A DNA stretch of 64,000 nucleotides from Streptomyces abyssomicinicus. Lineage in GTDB: Bacteria > Actinomycetota > Actinomycetes > Streptomycetales > Streptomycetaceae. Location: assembly GCF_008974245.1 (NCBI RefSeq), contig NZ_BBZI01000005.1:1-64000 (forward strand), written 5' to 3'. Below the pieces are notes generated by a model. It had not been told where the DNA came from. It was given only the letters and a program-made list of their open reading frames with translations, and ran no database searches. Position 1 is the stretch's first letter. Every line of letters begins with the position of its first letter. The translations under genes were made by a program, and so were the position numbers. Shown here piece after piece: positions 42,984-51,700 of this stretch.

Positions 42984-43909
42984 GGCGCCCCCGTTTTGGG
43001 GACACCGGCGACACCCGCGCCCGCCGTCACCCCGGCCGTGGCCTCCGGCGTGGCCACCGCCATGGCCTCCGGCTCGTCGAGGCGGGCGAAGGAGTAGGGG
43101 ATCCACGGTCCGGAGCTGGTGATCTCCACCTCGCGCAGGCGTTCGTCGGCGCGGAGGCGTTCCAGCGCGGCCGTGAACTCGCGGTGGCGGGCGTCGTCGA
43201 CCAGGTACGCCGCGTTGAGGAGCTGGGGGGCCCTGCGGCCGGTCAGCCGCTCGCTCTGCGGGCGGTGGGCGGTGGCGTCGACGGCGTACCTCCGCAGCGT
43301 CAGGTCGACGGTGCGGGCCACGGCCCGGGCCGTCTCGTGCAGGTCGCGCCGCGACCGCTGCCGTGCGCTCGCCCGGCTGAGGTAGCTCCTGCCGCCGGCC
43401 GCGCCGCTGCCTCCGCTGTCACCGGTGCCGCCCGTGCCCGTGCCGCCCGGGGCCGCGCGCGCGGCGGCGGGCGGCGCCGGGGAGCCGGCCGGCTCCCCGG
43501 GGGCGGCGTGCACCTTGACGGCCCACTCGGTCCGGCCGGTCAGCCGCCGGAACACCGCGAGGACCGCCTCCTCCCGGGCGGCCACGGCGGCGACCGCGTT
43601 GTCGTCGCTCAGGTAGACCGTCGCCATCGGCAGCGGCACGACCGGCCCGCAGGGCGCCCCGGCCGCCACGCCACGGTGATGGGCGAGGGCACAACGCCGC
43701 AGGTCCCCCGGCCGGTTGAGCCGGTCGGCCAGCGTGCGCTCGTCGAAGTCGGCGGCCGGGACGTCCTGCACGATCAGGTGCACCGCCCCGGCCCGCAGGG
43801 CCCGCAGCGGGCCGCCGCCGGAGTGCCCGGCGACGGCGGACAGCGCCTCGTCCGGCGGACGGGCGGCGCACAGGGCGAAGAGATAGGTGACGGTGTCGCT
43901 GCTGCTCAT
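42980..43909 (-). CDS. gvpL: Gas vesicle protein GvpL, GvpL/F family (309 aa)
   Basis: The protein begins like GvpL/F members (DTVTYLFALCAARPP) with VYLSDDNAVAAVAAREEAVL and TEWAVKVHA in the middle. A family C-terminal half follows (LLNAAYLVDDARHREFTAAL, GPWIPYSFARL). A Gly/Ala/Pro-rich linker of about 40 residues separates the two halves. It is an accessory assembly protein. Its ATG overlaps the gvpJ stop. Confidence 0.9.
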   Translation of the reverse strand: MSSSDTVTYLFALCAARPPDEALSAVAGHSGGGPLRALRAGAVHLIVQDVPAADFDERTLADRLNRPGDLRRCALAHHRGVAAGAPCGPVVPLPMATVYLSDDNAVAAVAAREEAVLAVFRRLTGRTEWAVKVHAAPGEPAGSPAPPAAARAAPGGTGTGGTGDSGGSGAAGGRSYLSRASARQRSRRDLHETARAVARTVDLTLRRYAVDATAHRPQSERLTGRRAPQLLNAAYLVDDARHREFTAALERLRADERLREVEITSSGPWIPYSFARLDEPEAMAVATPEATAGVTAGAGVAGVPKTGAP

Positions 43910-44310
43910 CGGACGCGGTTCTCCGGGGTGCTCTCCGTGGGCGTGGACCTGGTCGTGGGTGTGGACGGGCTGCCGCTCCCGCCCTCCAGGCGGCTCTCCA
44001 GGGCCGCCAGACGTTCGCGGAGCATCTCGTTCTCCTCGGTGAGGGCGTCCCGCGCGGCACGCGAGGACATCGCCGGGTCGGTCTCCCACCAGTCGATGCC
44101 CGCTCTCTTCGCCGTGTCGACGGAGGCGATGAAGAGGCGGAGTCGGATGGTGAGGAGCTCGATGTCCAGCAGGTCGATCTTGATGTCGCCGGCGATGACG
44201 ACGCCCTTGTCGAGGATCCGTTCCAGCAGGTCGGCGAGGGTGCTGTTGTTGGGGCCCGGGACGTACACGGTCGTGTCCTCCGGGTCCGCCCAACCGGACA
44301 CGTCCGTCAC
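43906..44310 (-). CDS. gvpJ: Gas vesicle protein GvpJ (134 aa)
   Basis: GvpA/J core: TLADLLERILDKGVVIAGDI and KIDLLDIELLTIRLRLFIAS, then the conserved tail IDWWETDP and a coiled-coil segment (LTEENEMLRERLAALESRL). A Ser/Thr/Pro-rich end closes the protein. The GTG start overlaps the stop of gvpZ. Confidence 0.92.
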   Translation of the reverse strand: MTDVSGWADPEDTTVYVPGPNNSTLADLLERILDKGVVIAGDIKIDLLDIELLTIRLRLFIASVDTAKRAGIDWWETDPAMSSRAARDALTEENEMLRERLAALESRLEGGSGSPSTPTTRSTPTESTPENRVR

Positions 44311-45431
44311 GGTGCTCCCCGCCGGTCACGGCGACGTCGTCGCCGGCCGCCGCCACGGCCGTCGTCGCGATCCGCGTTCCGCGGCTCCTCGTCGTCCCCG
44401 TCCTCTTCCTCTTCCTCGTCCTCGTCGAGGTCCTCCTCGTCGTCGCCGTACTCGCCCTCCTCCTCGTCCTCCTCGCCGTAGGGCTCGTCGTCCTCGTACT
44501 CGTCCTCGTCCTCCTCGTCCTCGTCCCGCTCCTCCGCCTCGCGGGCCTCCTCGTCCTCCATCGCCTCCTCGTGGCTGCGGACCACCTCGCCCTCGCGGAT
44601 CTCGCCGCGCCAGCCCTCCAGCTCCTCGTCGCCGTGGAGCGTCACGTGCCGGGCGAAGTGCTTGAGGTCCAGACGGAGGCGTCGGCCCTGGGCGCGCCAC
44701 AGGTTGCCGGTCTTCTCGAAGAATCCGGCCGGGTAGTACTCGACCACCACCACGATGCGGGTGAGGCGAGGGGCGAGCTCGTGGAAGGTGACCGCGCCCC
44801 GGGTGCTGCCCTTGGCGCCCTCGGAGGTCCACATGATGCGGTCGTCCGGGATCTGCTCCTCGACGGTGGCCTTCCAGCTCCTGCTGGACGGGCCGATCTT
44901 CAGGTTCCAGTCGGAGGTGATCTCGTCCTTCTGGCTCACCCCGCGGACACCCTTGGTGAAGCCGCTGAACTCCTCGAACTGCGTCCACTGGTCGTACGCG
45001 GTGCGCAACGGGACGGCCACGTCGAGGACTTCGACGATGTTGGTGGCCTTGAGGCCACCGCCGCCGCCCTTCCCGCCGCCACCTCCGCCACCGCCACCGC
45101 CACCGCCCGTGAGTTTGTCCTTGACGGTGTCCTTCACGCCTTTGGCCTTCTCCGACAGCATGGCCTTCGCCGGGGACTCTCCCTTGATCACCCGTCCGGC
45201 CACGGCCCCCAGGCCGCCGGCCTTGCCGGCCTTGCCGCCCACGCCGTCCGCCGCGTCGAGGAGGCGGTCGGTGACGCCGCCGAGCCGGTCGCCCGCCTTC
45301 GAGACCAGACTGCTGCCCAGGGCGCCGATCAACTCGCCGAAGGCGTCCTTGAGTTCGTCGAACGGGAGCCCCTCGTCCTGGTGGTCCCGGCCGCCGCCGC
45401 GTTCCTGACGTCCGTTCGTCATGTCGCTCAC
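44307..45431 (-). CDS. gvpZ: GvpZ: SRPBCC-domain gas vesicle cluster protein with acidic tail (374 aa)
   Basis: The N-terminal 110 residues are helical, then a poly-Gly linker leads to a SRPBCC/START-like domain (KATNIVEVLDVAVPLRTAYD, WTQFEEFSGF, RIMWTSEGAKGSTRGAVTF). The last 90 residues are mostly Glu/Asp and then Arg. It occupies the gvpZ place of the streptomycete gvp order. The role in vesicle formation is unknown; such domains often bind hydrophobic ligands. The GTG at 45431 overlaps gvpY. Confidence 0.85.
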   Translation of the reverse strand: MSDMTNGRQERGGGRDHQDEGLPFDELKDAFGELIGALGSSLVSKAGDRLGGVTDRLLDAADGVGGKAGKAGGLGAVAGRVIKGESPAKAMLSEKAKGVKDTVKDKLTGGGGGGGGGGGGKGGGGGLKATNIVEVLDVAVPLRTAYDQWTQFEEFSGFTKGVRGVSQKDEITSDWNLKIGPSSRSWKATVEEQIPDDRIMWTSEGAKGSTRGAVTFHELAPRLTRIVVVVEYYPAGFFEKTGNLWRAQGRRLRLDLKHFARHVTLHGDEELEGWRGEIREGEVVRSHEEAMEDEEAREAEERDEDEEDEDEYEDDEPYGEEDEEEGEYGDDEEDLDEDEEEEEDGDDEEPRNADRDDGRGGGRRRRRRDRRGAP

Positions 45432-46093
45432 TTCCCTCGCCGAGTGCCGGACCCGGAGCCGGACTTGGTGGCAGCTCTCTTCTTGACCGCGGCGTTGGCC
45501 ACCGAGGGACCCGTCGACGCGGCGCGGCGGACCGTGGCCCGGCGCGCGGTGCCCCGGTCGGCCACGGACGACCGCAGGCCCGCGGACCCCGCCGAGGTCC
45601 GCCGCCTCGGCGTGCCCGCGGCAGGCTTCCCGTCCGGCTCGTCGTCGTCCTCGTCGTAGGCGTCGTCCCGGTCGTACGCGTCCTCGTCGTCCTCGTCCGC
45701 CTCGTTCACGGGCTCCTCGTCGTACGCGGAGTCGTCGTCGGCGTACGCGTCGTCCTCGTCCCGGTCCCCGCGGCCCGCCCCGCCGGACAGGCGTTCGCCG
45801 CGGTCACGCAGGGAGTCGCTGAGGTCGAGGAGCTTGCGGCGGGCGGCCGCGGTGACCGCCGAGCGGCCGGCGTTCAGCACCTCGTGGCGCACCTGGTCGG
45901 TGAGGTCCTGGAACTGCGGGGTCTCCCGCAGCTTGGACAGGCCCTGCGTGGCGAGCTGGGAGGGCGACATGCTGAAGCGCCGCCCCGCCAGGTAGGTGCC
46001 GACGGCCAGGGCCAGCTTGGCCTTCTTCGTGCGGCCCAGGAGATATCCACCGGCGACGGCGGCGGCCATCGCCGCCTTGCAGTTCTGGTTCAT
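45428..46093 (-). CDS. gvpY: GvpY: gas vesicle cluster membrane-associated protein (221 aa)
   Basis: A hydrophobic Ala/Gly-rich N-terminus (KAAMAAAVAGGYLLGRTKKA, ALAVGTYLAGRRF) suggests membrane association. A middle helical region (QDLTDQVRHEVLNAGRSAV) follows, then a very acidic Asp/Glu/Tyr stretch and a basic Lys/Arg end. It has the gvpY position, between gvpG and gvpZ, overlapping both by four bases. The function is not established. Confidence 0.83.
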   Translation of the reverse strand: MNQNCKAAMAAAVAGGYLLGRTKKAKLALAVGTYLAGRRFSMSPSQLATQGLSKLRETPQFQDLTDQVRHEVLNAGRSAVTAAARRKLLDLSDSLRDRGERLSGGAGRGDRDEDDAYADDDSAYDEEPVNEADEDDEDAYDRDDAYDEDDDEPDGKPAAGTPRRRTSAGSAGLRSSVADRGTARRATVRRAASTGPSVANAAVKKRAATKSGSGSGTRRGK

Positions 46094-46377
46094 CGAAGTC
46101 CCTCGGGAGTACGGGTGCGAGCGGGAGTGGTGGGGCGGCCGCCCACGCGGCGGACAGGGTCCTCCAGCAGCCTCAGGAGGCGGTCCTCCTCCTTCTCGAA
46201 GGCCGCCTCGTCGATGGCGCCCTCGTCCAGGGCGCGGTGCAGCGCCGCCAGCCTCGCCTGCACCAGACGCGGGTCACGGGCCTGCCGCTCGGCCTCGCGG
46301 GCGAGCTGGTCGGCGATCCACACCGTCCCCCGGACCGGGGCGAGGGGCAGCAGCAGGATCTCGGTCAGAAGTCCCAC
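46090..46377 (-). CDS. gvpG: Gas vesicle protein GvpG (95 aa)
   Basis: Typical GvpG: GLLTEILLLPLAPVRGTVWI at the start, then EGAIDEAAFEKEEDRLLRLL. It is a small accessory assembly protein. GTG start at 46377, four nt after gvpF; the stop overlaps the gvpY start. Confidence 0.9.
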   Translation of the reverse strand: MGLLTEILLLPLAPVRGTVWIADQLAREAERQARDPRLVQARLAALHRALDEGAIDEAAFEKEEDRLLRLLEDPVRRVGGRPTTPARTRTPEGLR

Positions 46378-46381
46378 GCCC

Positions 46382-47209
46382 CTACCTCCCCGCCGAGCCG
46401 GGAGCGGACGTGACGGTGGCGCGCGGGGCGGTGACGGCGGTCGTGGGAGCGTCCACGAAGCTGTAGCAGGGCAGCGGCCCGGTCAGAGCGAGCGCGATCC
46501 GCGCGCCGTGACGCAGTGCCTGCTCCTCCACGGCCTGCCGGAAGCGCTCCTCCGCGTCCGCGGGCACCAGGAAGGAGGCGCTGAGCACGACGGTGTCGTC
46601 CACCTCGCCCCGTGCCGTGCGGGTGGCCAGCGTGGCGAGACGGGAGTGCACCTCGCGCGCCGCGCGCTCCGCCTCCCTGGTGACCGCGCGGGACAGCGCC
46701 TCGCCCAGCCGGACGTTGGCGTCGTAGTCGGGACGGCGGCGGGTCCGCCGGGCCAGCGCCCGCAGCTTGTCGTCGCGGCGGACCAGGTCCTCGAAGCAGC
46801 CGGGCACCGTCGTGCCCTTGACATTCATCTCGACGCAGCCCTGGATCCGGTCCAACTGCGCCTCGAAATGGCAACGTTGCTCCCGCAGGTACGACGCAAG
46901 CGTGTCCTGGTCCTGGGCGAGCACGGCGAACCGCATGGGCAGGACCGGGCCCTGCCGGGCCAGTTCGCCGAGCACCGTCTGGTGCGCCAGCAGATGCCGG
47001 CGGCGGGCCCGGATCTCGGCGGGGGCCGCGGAGACCGCGGCGGACAGCCCCGAGGAGGTCAGCAGCCGGACCTCGGCGCCGTCCACACCCCGGGCGAGGG
47101 GAACCGGGACGCCGGCCGGGGCGATGCCGTAGACGTAGAGGGGCCCGGTGCCGGCCGGCGCTCCGGCGGCGGAGGACCGGGAGGGGGGCGCGAAGGGTGC
47201 GGTGGCCAC
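46382..47209 (-). CDS. gvpF: Gas vesicle protein GvpF, GvpL/F family (275 aa)
   Basis: GvpF features are LYVYGIAPAGVP near residue 24, LPMRFAVLAQDQDTLASYL, then RIQGCVEMNVKG and VVLSASFLVPADAEERF, ending GPLPCYSFVD. It is thought to bind GvpA during assembly. The GTG start lies 2 nt after the gvpA stop. Confidence 0.92.
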   Translation of the reverse strand: MATAPFAPPSRSSAAGAPAGTGPLYVYGIAPAGVPVPLARGVDGAEVRLLTSSGLSAAVSAAPAEIRARRRHLLAHQTVLGELARQGPVLPMRFAVLAQDQDTLASYLREQRCHFEAQLDRIQGCVEMNVKGTTVPGCFEDLVRRDDKLRALARRTRRRPDYDANVRLGEALSRAVTREAERAAREVHSRLATLATRTARGEVDDTVVLSASFLVPADAEERFRQAVEEQALRHGARIALALTGPLPCYSFVDAPTTAVTAPRATVTSAPGSAGR

Positions 47210-47211
47210 GG

Positions 47212-47820
47212 TCAGTCCTCCGAACGGCGCCGGGCACGCGGCCGGTCGCGGTCGCGGTCACGGTCACGGTCGCGGTCACGATCGCGGCCGCGGTCGCGGT
47301 CCCTGGAGGCGCCCGTCGGCCGGCGGCGGCCCTCCTCCGGCCGGCGGCGCCGCTGCGGCCGAGGGCTCTCCTCGTACGCGTACTCCTCCTCGCCGAGCTC
47401 GTCCCCCGCGTACCCGGCGTCCCGGTCGTCCCGGTCGTCGCGGTCCTGCTCACCGTCGGTTCCGAGGACCCCGCGCACCTTGTCGCCGAGGGACCGCCCC
47501 GCCTTGCGCGCGCCCGCCTTCGCGGCCGTCCTGCCCACCGCCCCGCCGCCGCCGAAGAGTTCCGGCACGGTCTTGCTGCGCGAGGTGCGCTCCAGGTCGA
47601 GCCGGTTGCAGGCCTCGGCGAACCGCAGGTAGGTGTCGACGCTCGCCACGACGATCCGGGCGTCGATCTTGATGATCTCGATGCCCACCAGGGAGACGCG
47701 GACGAAGACGTCGATGACCATGCCGCGGTCGAGGATCAGGTCCAGGACGTCGTAGAGGGTGCCCGCGCGCGGTACACAGGCGAGTTCGTCGGCGTACGGG
47801 GACGGGGTCACGACGGTCAT
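47212..47820 (-). CDS. gvpA: Gas vesicle structural protein GvpA with long charged C-terminus (202 aa)
   Basis: The conserved GvpA core is TLYDVLDLILDRGMVIDVFV followed by RVSLVGIEIIKIDARIVVAS and VDTYLRFAEACNRLDL, which ends near residue 75. A 125-residue extension follows with a Gly/Lys linker, an Asp-rich part and an Arg/Asp alternating tail coded by a hexamer-like repeat at about 47240-47300. Canonical GvpA has about 70 residues, so the tail is unusual and may sit on the vesicle surface. GAGGAACG precedes the ATG. Confidence 0.9.
   Translation of the reverse strand: MTVVTPSPYADELACVPRAGTLYDVLDLILDRGMVIDVFVRVSLVGIEIIKIDARIVVASVDTYLRFAEACNRLDLERTSRSKTVPELFGGGGAVGRTAAKAGARKAGRSLGDKVRGVLGTDGEQDRDDRDDRDAGYAGDELGEEEYAYEESPRPQRRRRPEEGRRRPTGASRDRDRGRDRDRDRDRDRDRDRPRARRRSED
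47240..47300. repeat. Microsatellite-like GCGGTC/ACGGTC tract in gvpA
   Basis: About ten imperfect 6-bp units on the plus strand encode alternating Arg-Asp in the gvpA frame. Such tracts can change length by slippage in steps of two residues without frameshift. Confidence 0.75.
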
Positions 47821-47852
47821 GTGGCGTTCCTCTCGGAAGGGGGTACGGCCGC

Positions 47853-48179
47853 CTACTGGTCGGCGCCCCCGCGCCGGTAGCGAGCGGTGCGGCAGTACTG
47901 GAGCATCCGGCCCCCGGCGTCCAGTTCCACCTCGTAGGACGCGAGCAGGCTGGTGGTGTCGGGGATGCGGGCCAGTTCCAGCACGTCCAGCACGACGGTC
48001 CAGCCGCCGTCCTCGGTCCTGCGGACCGCCGACACGCCTTCCTGGGGGTGATGGACGAGTTCCGCCAGGCCGTCGGCGGCACATCGCGCCGCGTCGGCCG
48101 CGGTGCGGACCTTGCGTTCCCGCGGCGCGCGCCGGGTGGCCGTGGCCGAGGCGCGTCGCCGCTCACCGTTGTCTGCCAT
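47853..48179 (-). CDS. gvpO: Gas vesicle protein GvpO (108 aa)
   Basis: GvpO family: ADGLAELVHHPQEGVSAVRR, GGWTVVLDVLELARIPDTTS, LLASYEVELDAGGRMLQYCR and RYRRG. It is a regulatory or assembly factor and first in the ten-gene operon. It is divergent from a DUF2243 membrane protein gene across 152 bp. No clear promoter consensus was found in that gap. Confidence 0.9.
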   Translation of the reverse strand: MADNGERRRASATATRRAPRERKVRTAADAARCAADGLAELVHHPQEGVSAVRRTEDGGWTVVLDVLELARIPDTTSLLASYEVELDAGGRMLQYCRTARYRRGGADQ

Positions 48180-48331
48180 GGACCCACTCTCACCGCAGGT
48201 CCGCCCCGACGCGTGCGCAGTTGGGCCGTCCGGGTCGCCGGGCGCGGGCGGGAGATTCGCAGAAGACCGGGAGGGAAGCCGTGTCCGGAGCGCCGGTCAC
48301 GCCCGGACGACGGAACGGACGGAAAACACCC

Positions 48332-48898
48332 ATGGCCCCGGAAGACGACGCGCGGCCGCACGCCGCGACACCCAGCAGCCTCCGGCTGCCGGGAATCCTG
48401 CTGGGGGCGGGACTCGGAGGGTTCGTGGACGGGATCCTCCTGCACCAGATCCTCCAGTGGCACCACCTGCTCAGCAGCACCGACCACGACCGCATCGGCG
48501 TCAGGTACTACGACCCGAGGACCGTTCCGGGTCTGGAGATGAACACGGTCTGGGACGGCTTCTTCCACGCGCTGTGCTGGGTCCTGGTCCTGGCGGGCCT
48601 GGCCGTCCTCTACGGGAGGGTGACGCACGAGCGGCGGGCGGTGTGGACCTCGCGGGTGCTGTGGGGCTGGGTGCTGTCCGGCTGGGGCCTGTTCAACATC
48701 GTCGAGGGCCTGCTGAACCATCAGATCCTCGGCATCCACCACGTCCGTTCCGGTGAGCACCAGGCGTGGTGGGACGCCGGCTTCCTGGTGCTCGGCGTCC
48801 TGCTCGTGACCGCCGGCCACCTGCTGCGGCGCGGTGGCCGTCCCTTCGACCCGAGCGCCCCGCGCGGTGCCGCGCGGGCCGCCGGAGGCCGCGCCTGA
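48332..48898 (+). CDS. DUF2243 membrane protein (188 aa)
   Basis: Four hydrophobic segments and the DUF2243 signature are visible: GGFVDGILLHQILQWHHLLS, GFFHALCWVLVL and LLNHQILGIHHVR. His residues in two of the motifs suggest metal or heme binding. The TGA shares a base with the ATG of the next gene, a CtaG-like protein, so the two are coupled. Confidence 0.88.
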   Translation: MAPEDDARPHAATPSSLRLPGILLGAGLGGFVDGILLHQILQWHHLLSSTDHDRIGVRYYDPRTVPGLEMNTVWDGFFHALCWVLVLAGLAVLYGRVTHERRAVWTSRVLWGWVLSGWGLFNIVEGLLNHQILGIHHVRSGEHQAWWDAGFLVLGVLLVTAGHLLRRGGRPFDPSAPRGAARAAGGRA

Positions 48899-49815
48899 TG
48901 GACCACGGGCAGCACCACCACGGCGGCGGCGCCCCCAGCCTGCTGGAGCCGGCGCTCACCGTCCTCGTCCTGGCCGCGCTCGCCTGCGGCTATCTGCTCG
49001 CCGTGCGGCGGGCCCGGCGCCGCAACCCCGTCCAGGGCTGGAACGTCCGGCGCTCGGCGTCGTTCCTCGGCGGACTCGCGCTGCTCGCCCTGGCGCTGCT
49101 GCCGCCGCTGGGACCGGCCGCGCACTCCGACTTCCGCGCGCACATGACCCAGCACCTGATCATCGGCATGTACGCGCCGCTCGCACTGGTGCTGGCCGCG
49201 CCGGCCACCCTCCTGCTGCGCGCGCTCCCCGCACCCCACGCCCGCCGGCTGACCGCCGTACTGCACAGCCCGCCCGTCCGGGTGGTGACCCACCCCGCGG
49301 TGGCCCTCCTGCTCGGCACGGGCACGCTGGCGCTGGTCTACTTCACCCCGCTGTACGAGGCGGCCACGGCGCACCCGGCCGGCCACCGGCTGCTGCACCT
49401 GCACTTCCTCGCCTCCGGCTGCCTGTTCGCCCACGTGATCGCCGGGCCCGACCCGGCGCCCGCCCGCCCCGGCGTGCGGGCCCGCCTGGTCTGGCTCGGC
49501 GTCGCGATCGCCGCGCACGCCCTCGTCTCCCAGGCCCTCTACGGCGGGTTCCACGTCCAGGTCGACGCTCCGGCCGTCCAGCTCCGGCAGGGCGGCGAGA
49601 TCATGTACTACGGCGGGGACCTCGCCGAGCTGCTGCTGGCCGGCGCGCTGGTGGCGACCTGGCGGCCCGAACGCCGGGCCACCGGCCGGGCCCGGGGAGT
49701 CACCGGCGGCGCGCGGCGATTGACCCCACGGCCCGCGGGCTACCCGGAGGAACGACAGAGCCCGGGGGAGAGGCCGGTGCGGTCCGCCCCGCTCCCCGGG
49801 CGCCGGACGGCCTGA
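48898..49815 (+). CDS. CtaG-type cytochrome c oxidase assembly membrane protein (305 aa)
   Basis: Seven or so hydrophobic helices with the caa3_CtaG motifs HMTQHLIIGMYAPL, LLHLHFLASGCLFAHVIAGP and GGDLAELLLAGAL. A His-rich N-terminus (DHGQHHHGGG) could bind copper. These proteins help copper insertion in terminal oxidases. The start overlaps the upstream gene (TGATG). Confidence 0.9.
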   Translation: MDHGQHHHGGGAPSLLEPALTVLVLAALACGYLLAVRRARRRNPVQGWNVRRSASFLGGLALLALALLPPLGPAAHSDFRAHMTQHLIIGMYAPLALVLAAPATLLLRALPAPHARRLTAVLHSPPVRVVTHPAVALLLGTGTLALVYFTPLYEAATAHPAGHRLLHLHFLASGCLFAHVIAGPDPAPARPGVRARLVWLGVAIAAHALVSQALYGGFHVQVDAPAVQLRQGGEIMYYGGDLAELLLAGALVATWRPERRATGRARGVTGGARRLTPRPAGYPEERQSPGERPVRSAPLPGRRTA

Positions 49816-49829
49816 GGAGATGAGCGGGC

Positions 49830-50495
49830 ATGGTGGCCGAATCCGTCGAGGTCCCCTCGGGGGGCGTGCGGCTGGACGGTGATCTCGCCGTCCCGCCCGA
49901 CGCCCGCGGCGTCGTCCTCTTCGCGCACGGCAGCGGCAGCTCACGCCACAGTCCCCGCAACCGCGCGGTCGCCGAGGGACTGCGCGGGGCCGGGTTCGGG
50001 ACGCTGCTGATGGACCTGCTGACGCCGGCCGAGGAACTCGAGGACACCGCCACCGCCCGGCTCCGCTTCGACATCGCCCTGCTGGCCGGGCGGCTGGCCG
50101 ACGCCGTCGACCTGCTGGGGGCCCGGACGGACACGGCGGACCTGCCGGTGGGCCTGTTCGGGGCGAGCACCGGGGCGGCGGCCGCCCTGGTGGCGGCCGC
50201 CGAACGGCCCGGACGGGTCGCCGCGGTGGTCTCCCGGGGCGGCCGGCCGGACCTCGCCGGTGACGCCCTGGCCCAGGTCACCGCACCGGTCCTGCTCGTG
50301 GTGGGCGGCGACGACGGAACCGTCCTCGACCTCAACCGGCAGGCGGCCGGGCGGCTGCGGGCCGTCCACGGGATCCACGTCGTCCCCGGCGCCACCCATC
50401 TTTTCCCCGAGCCCGGAGCGCTGGAAGAGGTCACCCGGGCCGCCGCCGGCTGGTTCCAGGAGCACCTCACGGACCACCGGCCGCCCGCCGGGTGA
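49830..50495 (+). CDS. Alpha/beta hydrolase, dienelactone hydrolase-like (221 aa)
   Basis: Alpha/beta-hydrolase order: oxyanion strand GVVLFAHGSGSSRHS near residue 27, nucleophile Ser in FGASTGAAAAL, Asp in VVGGDDGTVL and His in PGATHLFPEPG. No signal peptide. The substrate is unknown. In related genomes such genes sit next to phosphoribosyltransferase-domain genes, as here. Confidence 0.88.
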   Translation: MVAESVEVPSGGVRLDGDLAVPPDARGVVLFAHGSGSSRHSPRNRAVAEGLRGAGFGTLLMDLLTPAEELEDTATARLRFDIALLAGRLADAVDLLGARTDTADLPVGLFGASTGAAAALVAAAERPGRVAAVVSRGGRPDLAGDALAQVTAPVLLVVGGDDGTVLDLNRQAAGRLRAVHGIHVVPGATHLFPEPGALEEVTRAAAGWFQEHLTDHRPPAG

Positions 50496-50604
50496 GGCCG
50501 CGCGGGCCGGACCGGGCGCGGGCCGTTTCGGGCGCCGGCCGGCACGGAACCCGGACCACCCGGGGCCCGACCACCGCCACCGAGGGAAAGGCAGACCTCA
50601 CGTC

Positions 50605-51252
50605 ATGCGATTCCACAACCGCCGGGAAGCCGGCCAGGAACTCGGCCTGCGGATGATGGAGTGGGCCTCCGAAGGCGAACTCTTCGAGCCCGTCGTGCTC
50701 GCCCTGCCCCGCGGCGGCGTGCCGGTGGCCGCCGAGGTCACCCGGGCACTGGGGGCGCCGCTGGACGTCCTCGTCGTACGGAAGATCGGCCTGCCGGGCC
50801 GTCCCGAGGTGGGCGTCGGCGCCGTCGTGGGCGACGACCCGCCCCTCTTCGACCGGGCGTCCCTGGAGATGCTCGGACTGAGCGAGGAACGGCTCGCGCC
50901 GGACGTGGCCCGTGAGCGGGAGGAACTGAGACGCCGCACCCTGCTCTACCGGGGCGACCGCTCCCTGCCCGACGTCCAGCACCGCACCGTGCTCCTGGTC
51001 GACGACGGCCTGGCCACCGGCGTCACCGCGCGCGCGGCCCTGCGCCACCTGCGCCGCCGTGAACCCGCCCGGCTGATCCTCGCGGTCCCCGTCGGCGCGC
51101 CCGAGGCCGTCTCCGCGCTGCGCTCCGAGGCCGACGACGTGGTCTGCCTCCGGCAGCCCACGGACTTCCAGGCGGTCGGCCTCTGGTACGAGGACTTCGA
51201 GCAGGTCGGCGACGACGAGGTCGTCGGCATACTGAGCGAACACAGGTCATGA
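50605..51252 (+). CDS. Phosphoribosyltransferase-domain protein (215 aa)
   Basis: The PRPP-binding motif VLLVDDGLATGVTARAAL lies near residue 130. The N-terminal half has LALPRGGVPVAAEV and VVRKIGLPGRPEVGVGAV, the form seen in stand-alone phosphoribosyltransferase-fold proteins beside hydrolases. The partner base is unknown. The stop overlaps the next start (ATGA). Confidence 0.9.
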   Translation: MRFHNRREAGQELGLRMMEWASEGELFEPVVLALPRGGVPVAAEVTRALGAPLDVLVVRKIGLPGRPEVGVGAVVGDDPPLFDRASLEMLGLSEERLAPDVAREREELRRRTLLYRGDRSLPDVQHRTVLLVDDGLATGVTARAALRHLRRREPARLILAVPVGAPEAVSALRSEADDVVCLRQPTDFQAVGLWYEDFEQVGDDEVVGILSEHRS

Positions 51253-51650
51253 CCGGCGACGACGAGTCCCGCCGCGAAGACCCCCGCCGCGACGGGTCCC
51301 GCGGCAGTGGCCCCCGCCGCGACGGCCCGCGCGACCGTGCCGGCACAGAGCCCACGACGCGGCGGAACTCGGGGATGATCGGCCGCCGTTCCCCCCGGAC
51401 GGGCACGGAACCGGTCACCGCGCGCAGCGCCCTCGGGCTGCGGCTGGTCCTGTCCGCCGTCTTCGTCCCGGTCTTCGTCGCGCTGACCGTCCACTTCGCC
51501 CTCTGGGCGGCGGACGCCGACCCGGGGGAGAGCCCCACCCGGGGCACCCTGGTCGGGACCACCGTGGTGTGCGCGCTGATCGCCCTGCTGGCGGCGCTCG
51601 ACCTCCTGGTCGTGCTGCGGCGGCGCAGGCGCGAACGCGGCGGCGCCTGA
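51249..51650 (+). CDS. DUF6343-type membrane protein (133 aa)
   Basis: A charged Arg/Asp/Gly-rich N-terminus is followed by the motif RTGTEPVTARSALGLRLVL and two membrane helices (SAVFVPVFVALTVHFALWAA; VGTTVVCALIALLAALDLLV). The C-terminus is Arg-rich. Its role is unknown. Confidence 0.8.
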   Translation: MTGDDESRREDPRRDGSRGSGPRRDGPRDRAGTEPTTRRNSGMIGRRSPRTGTEPVTARSALGLRLVLSAVFVPVFVALTVHFALWAADADPGESPTRGTLVGTTVVCALIALLAALDLLVVLRRRRRERGGA

Positions 51651-51700
51651 CCGGGGCCGACCCGTCCGTCAGGCCGTGCCCATCGGGCCGGTGCTGCCCG

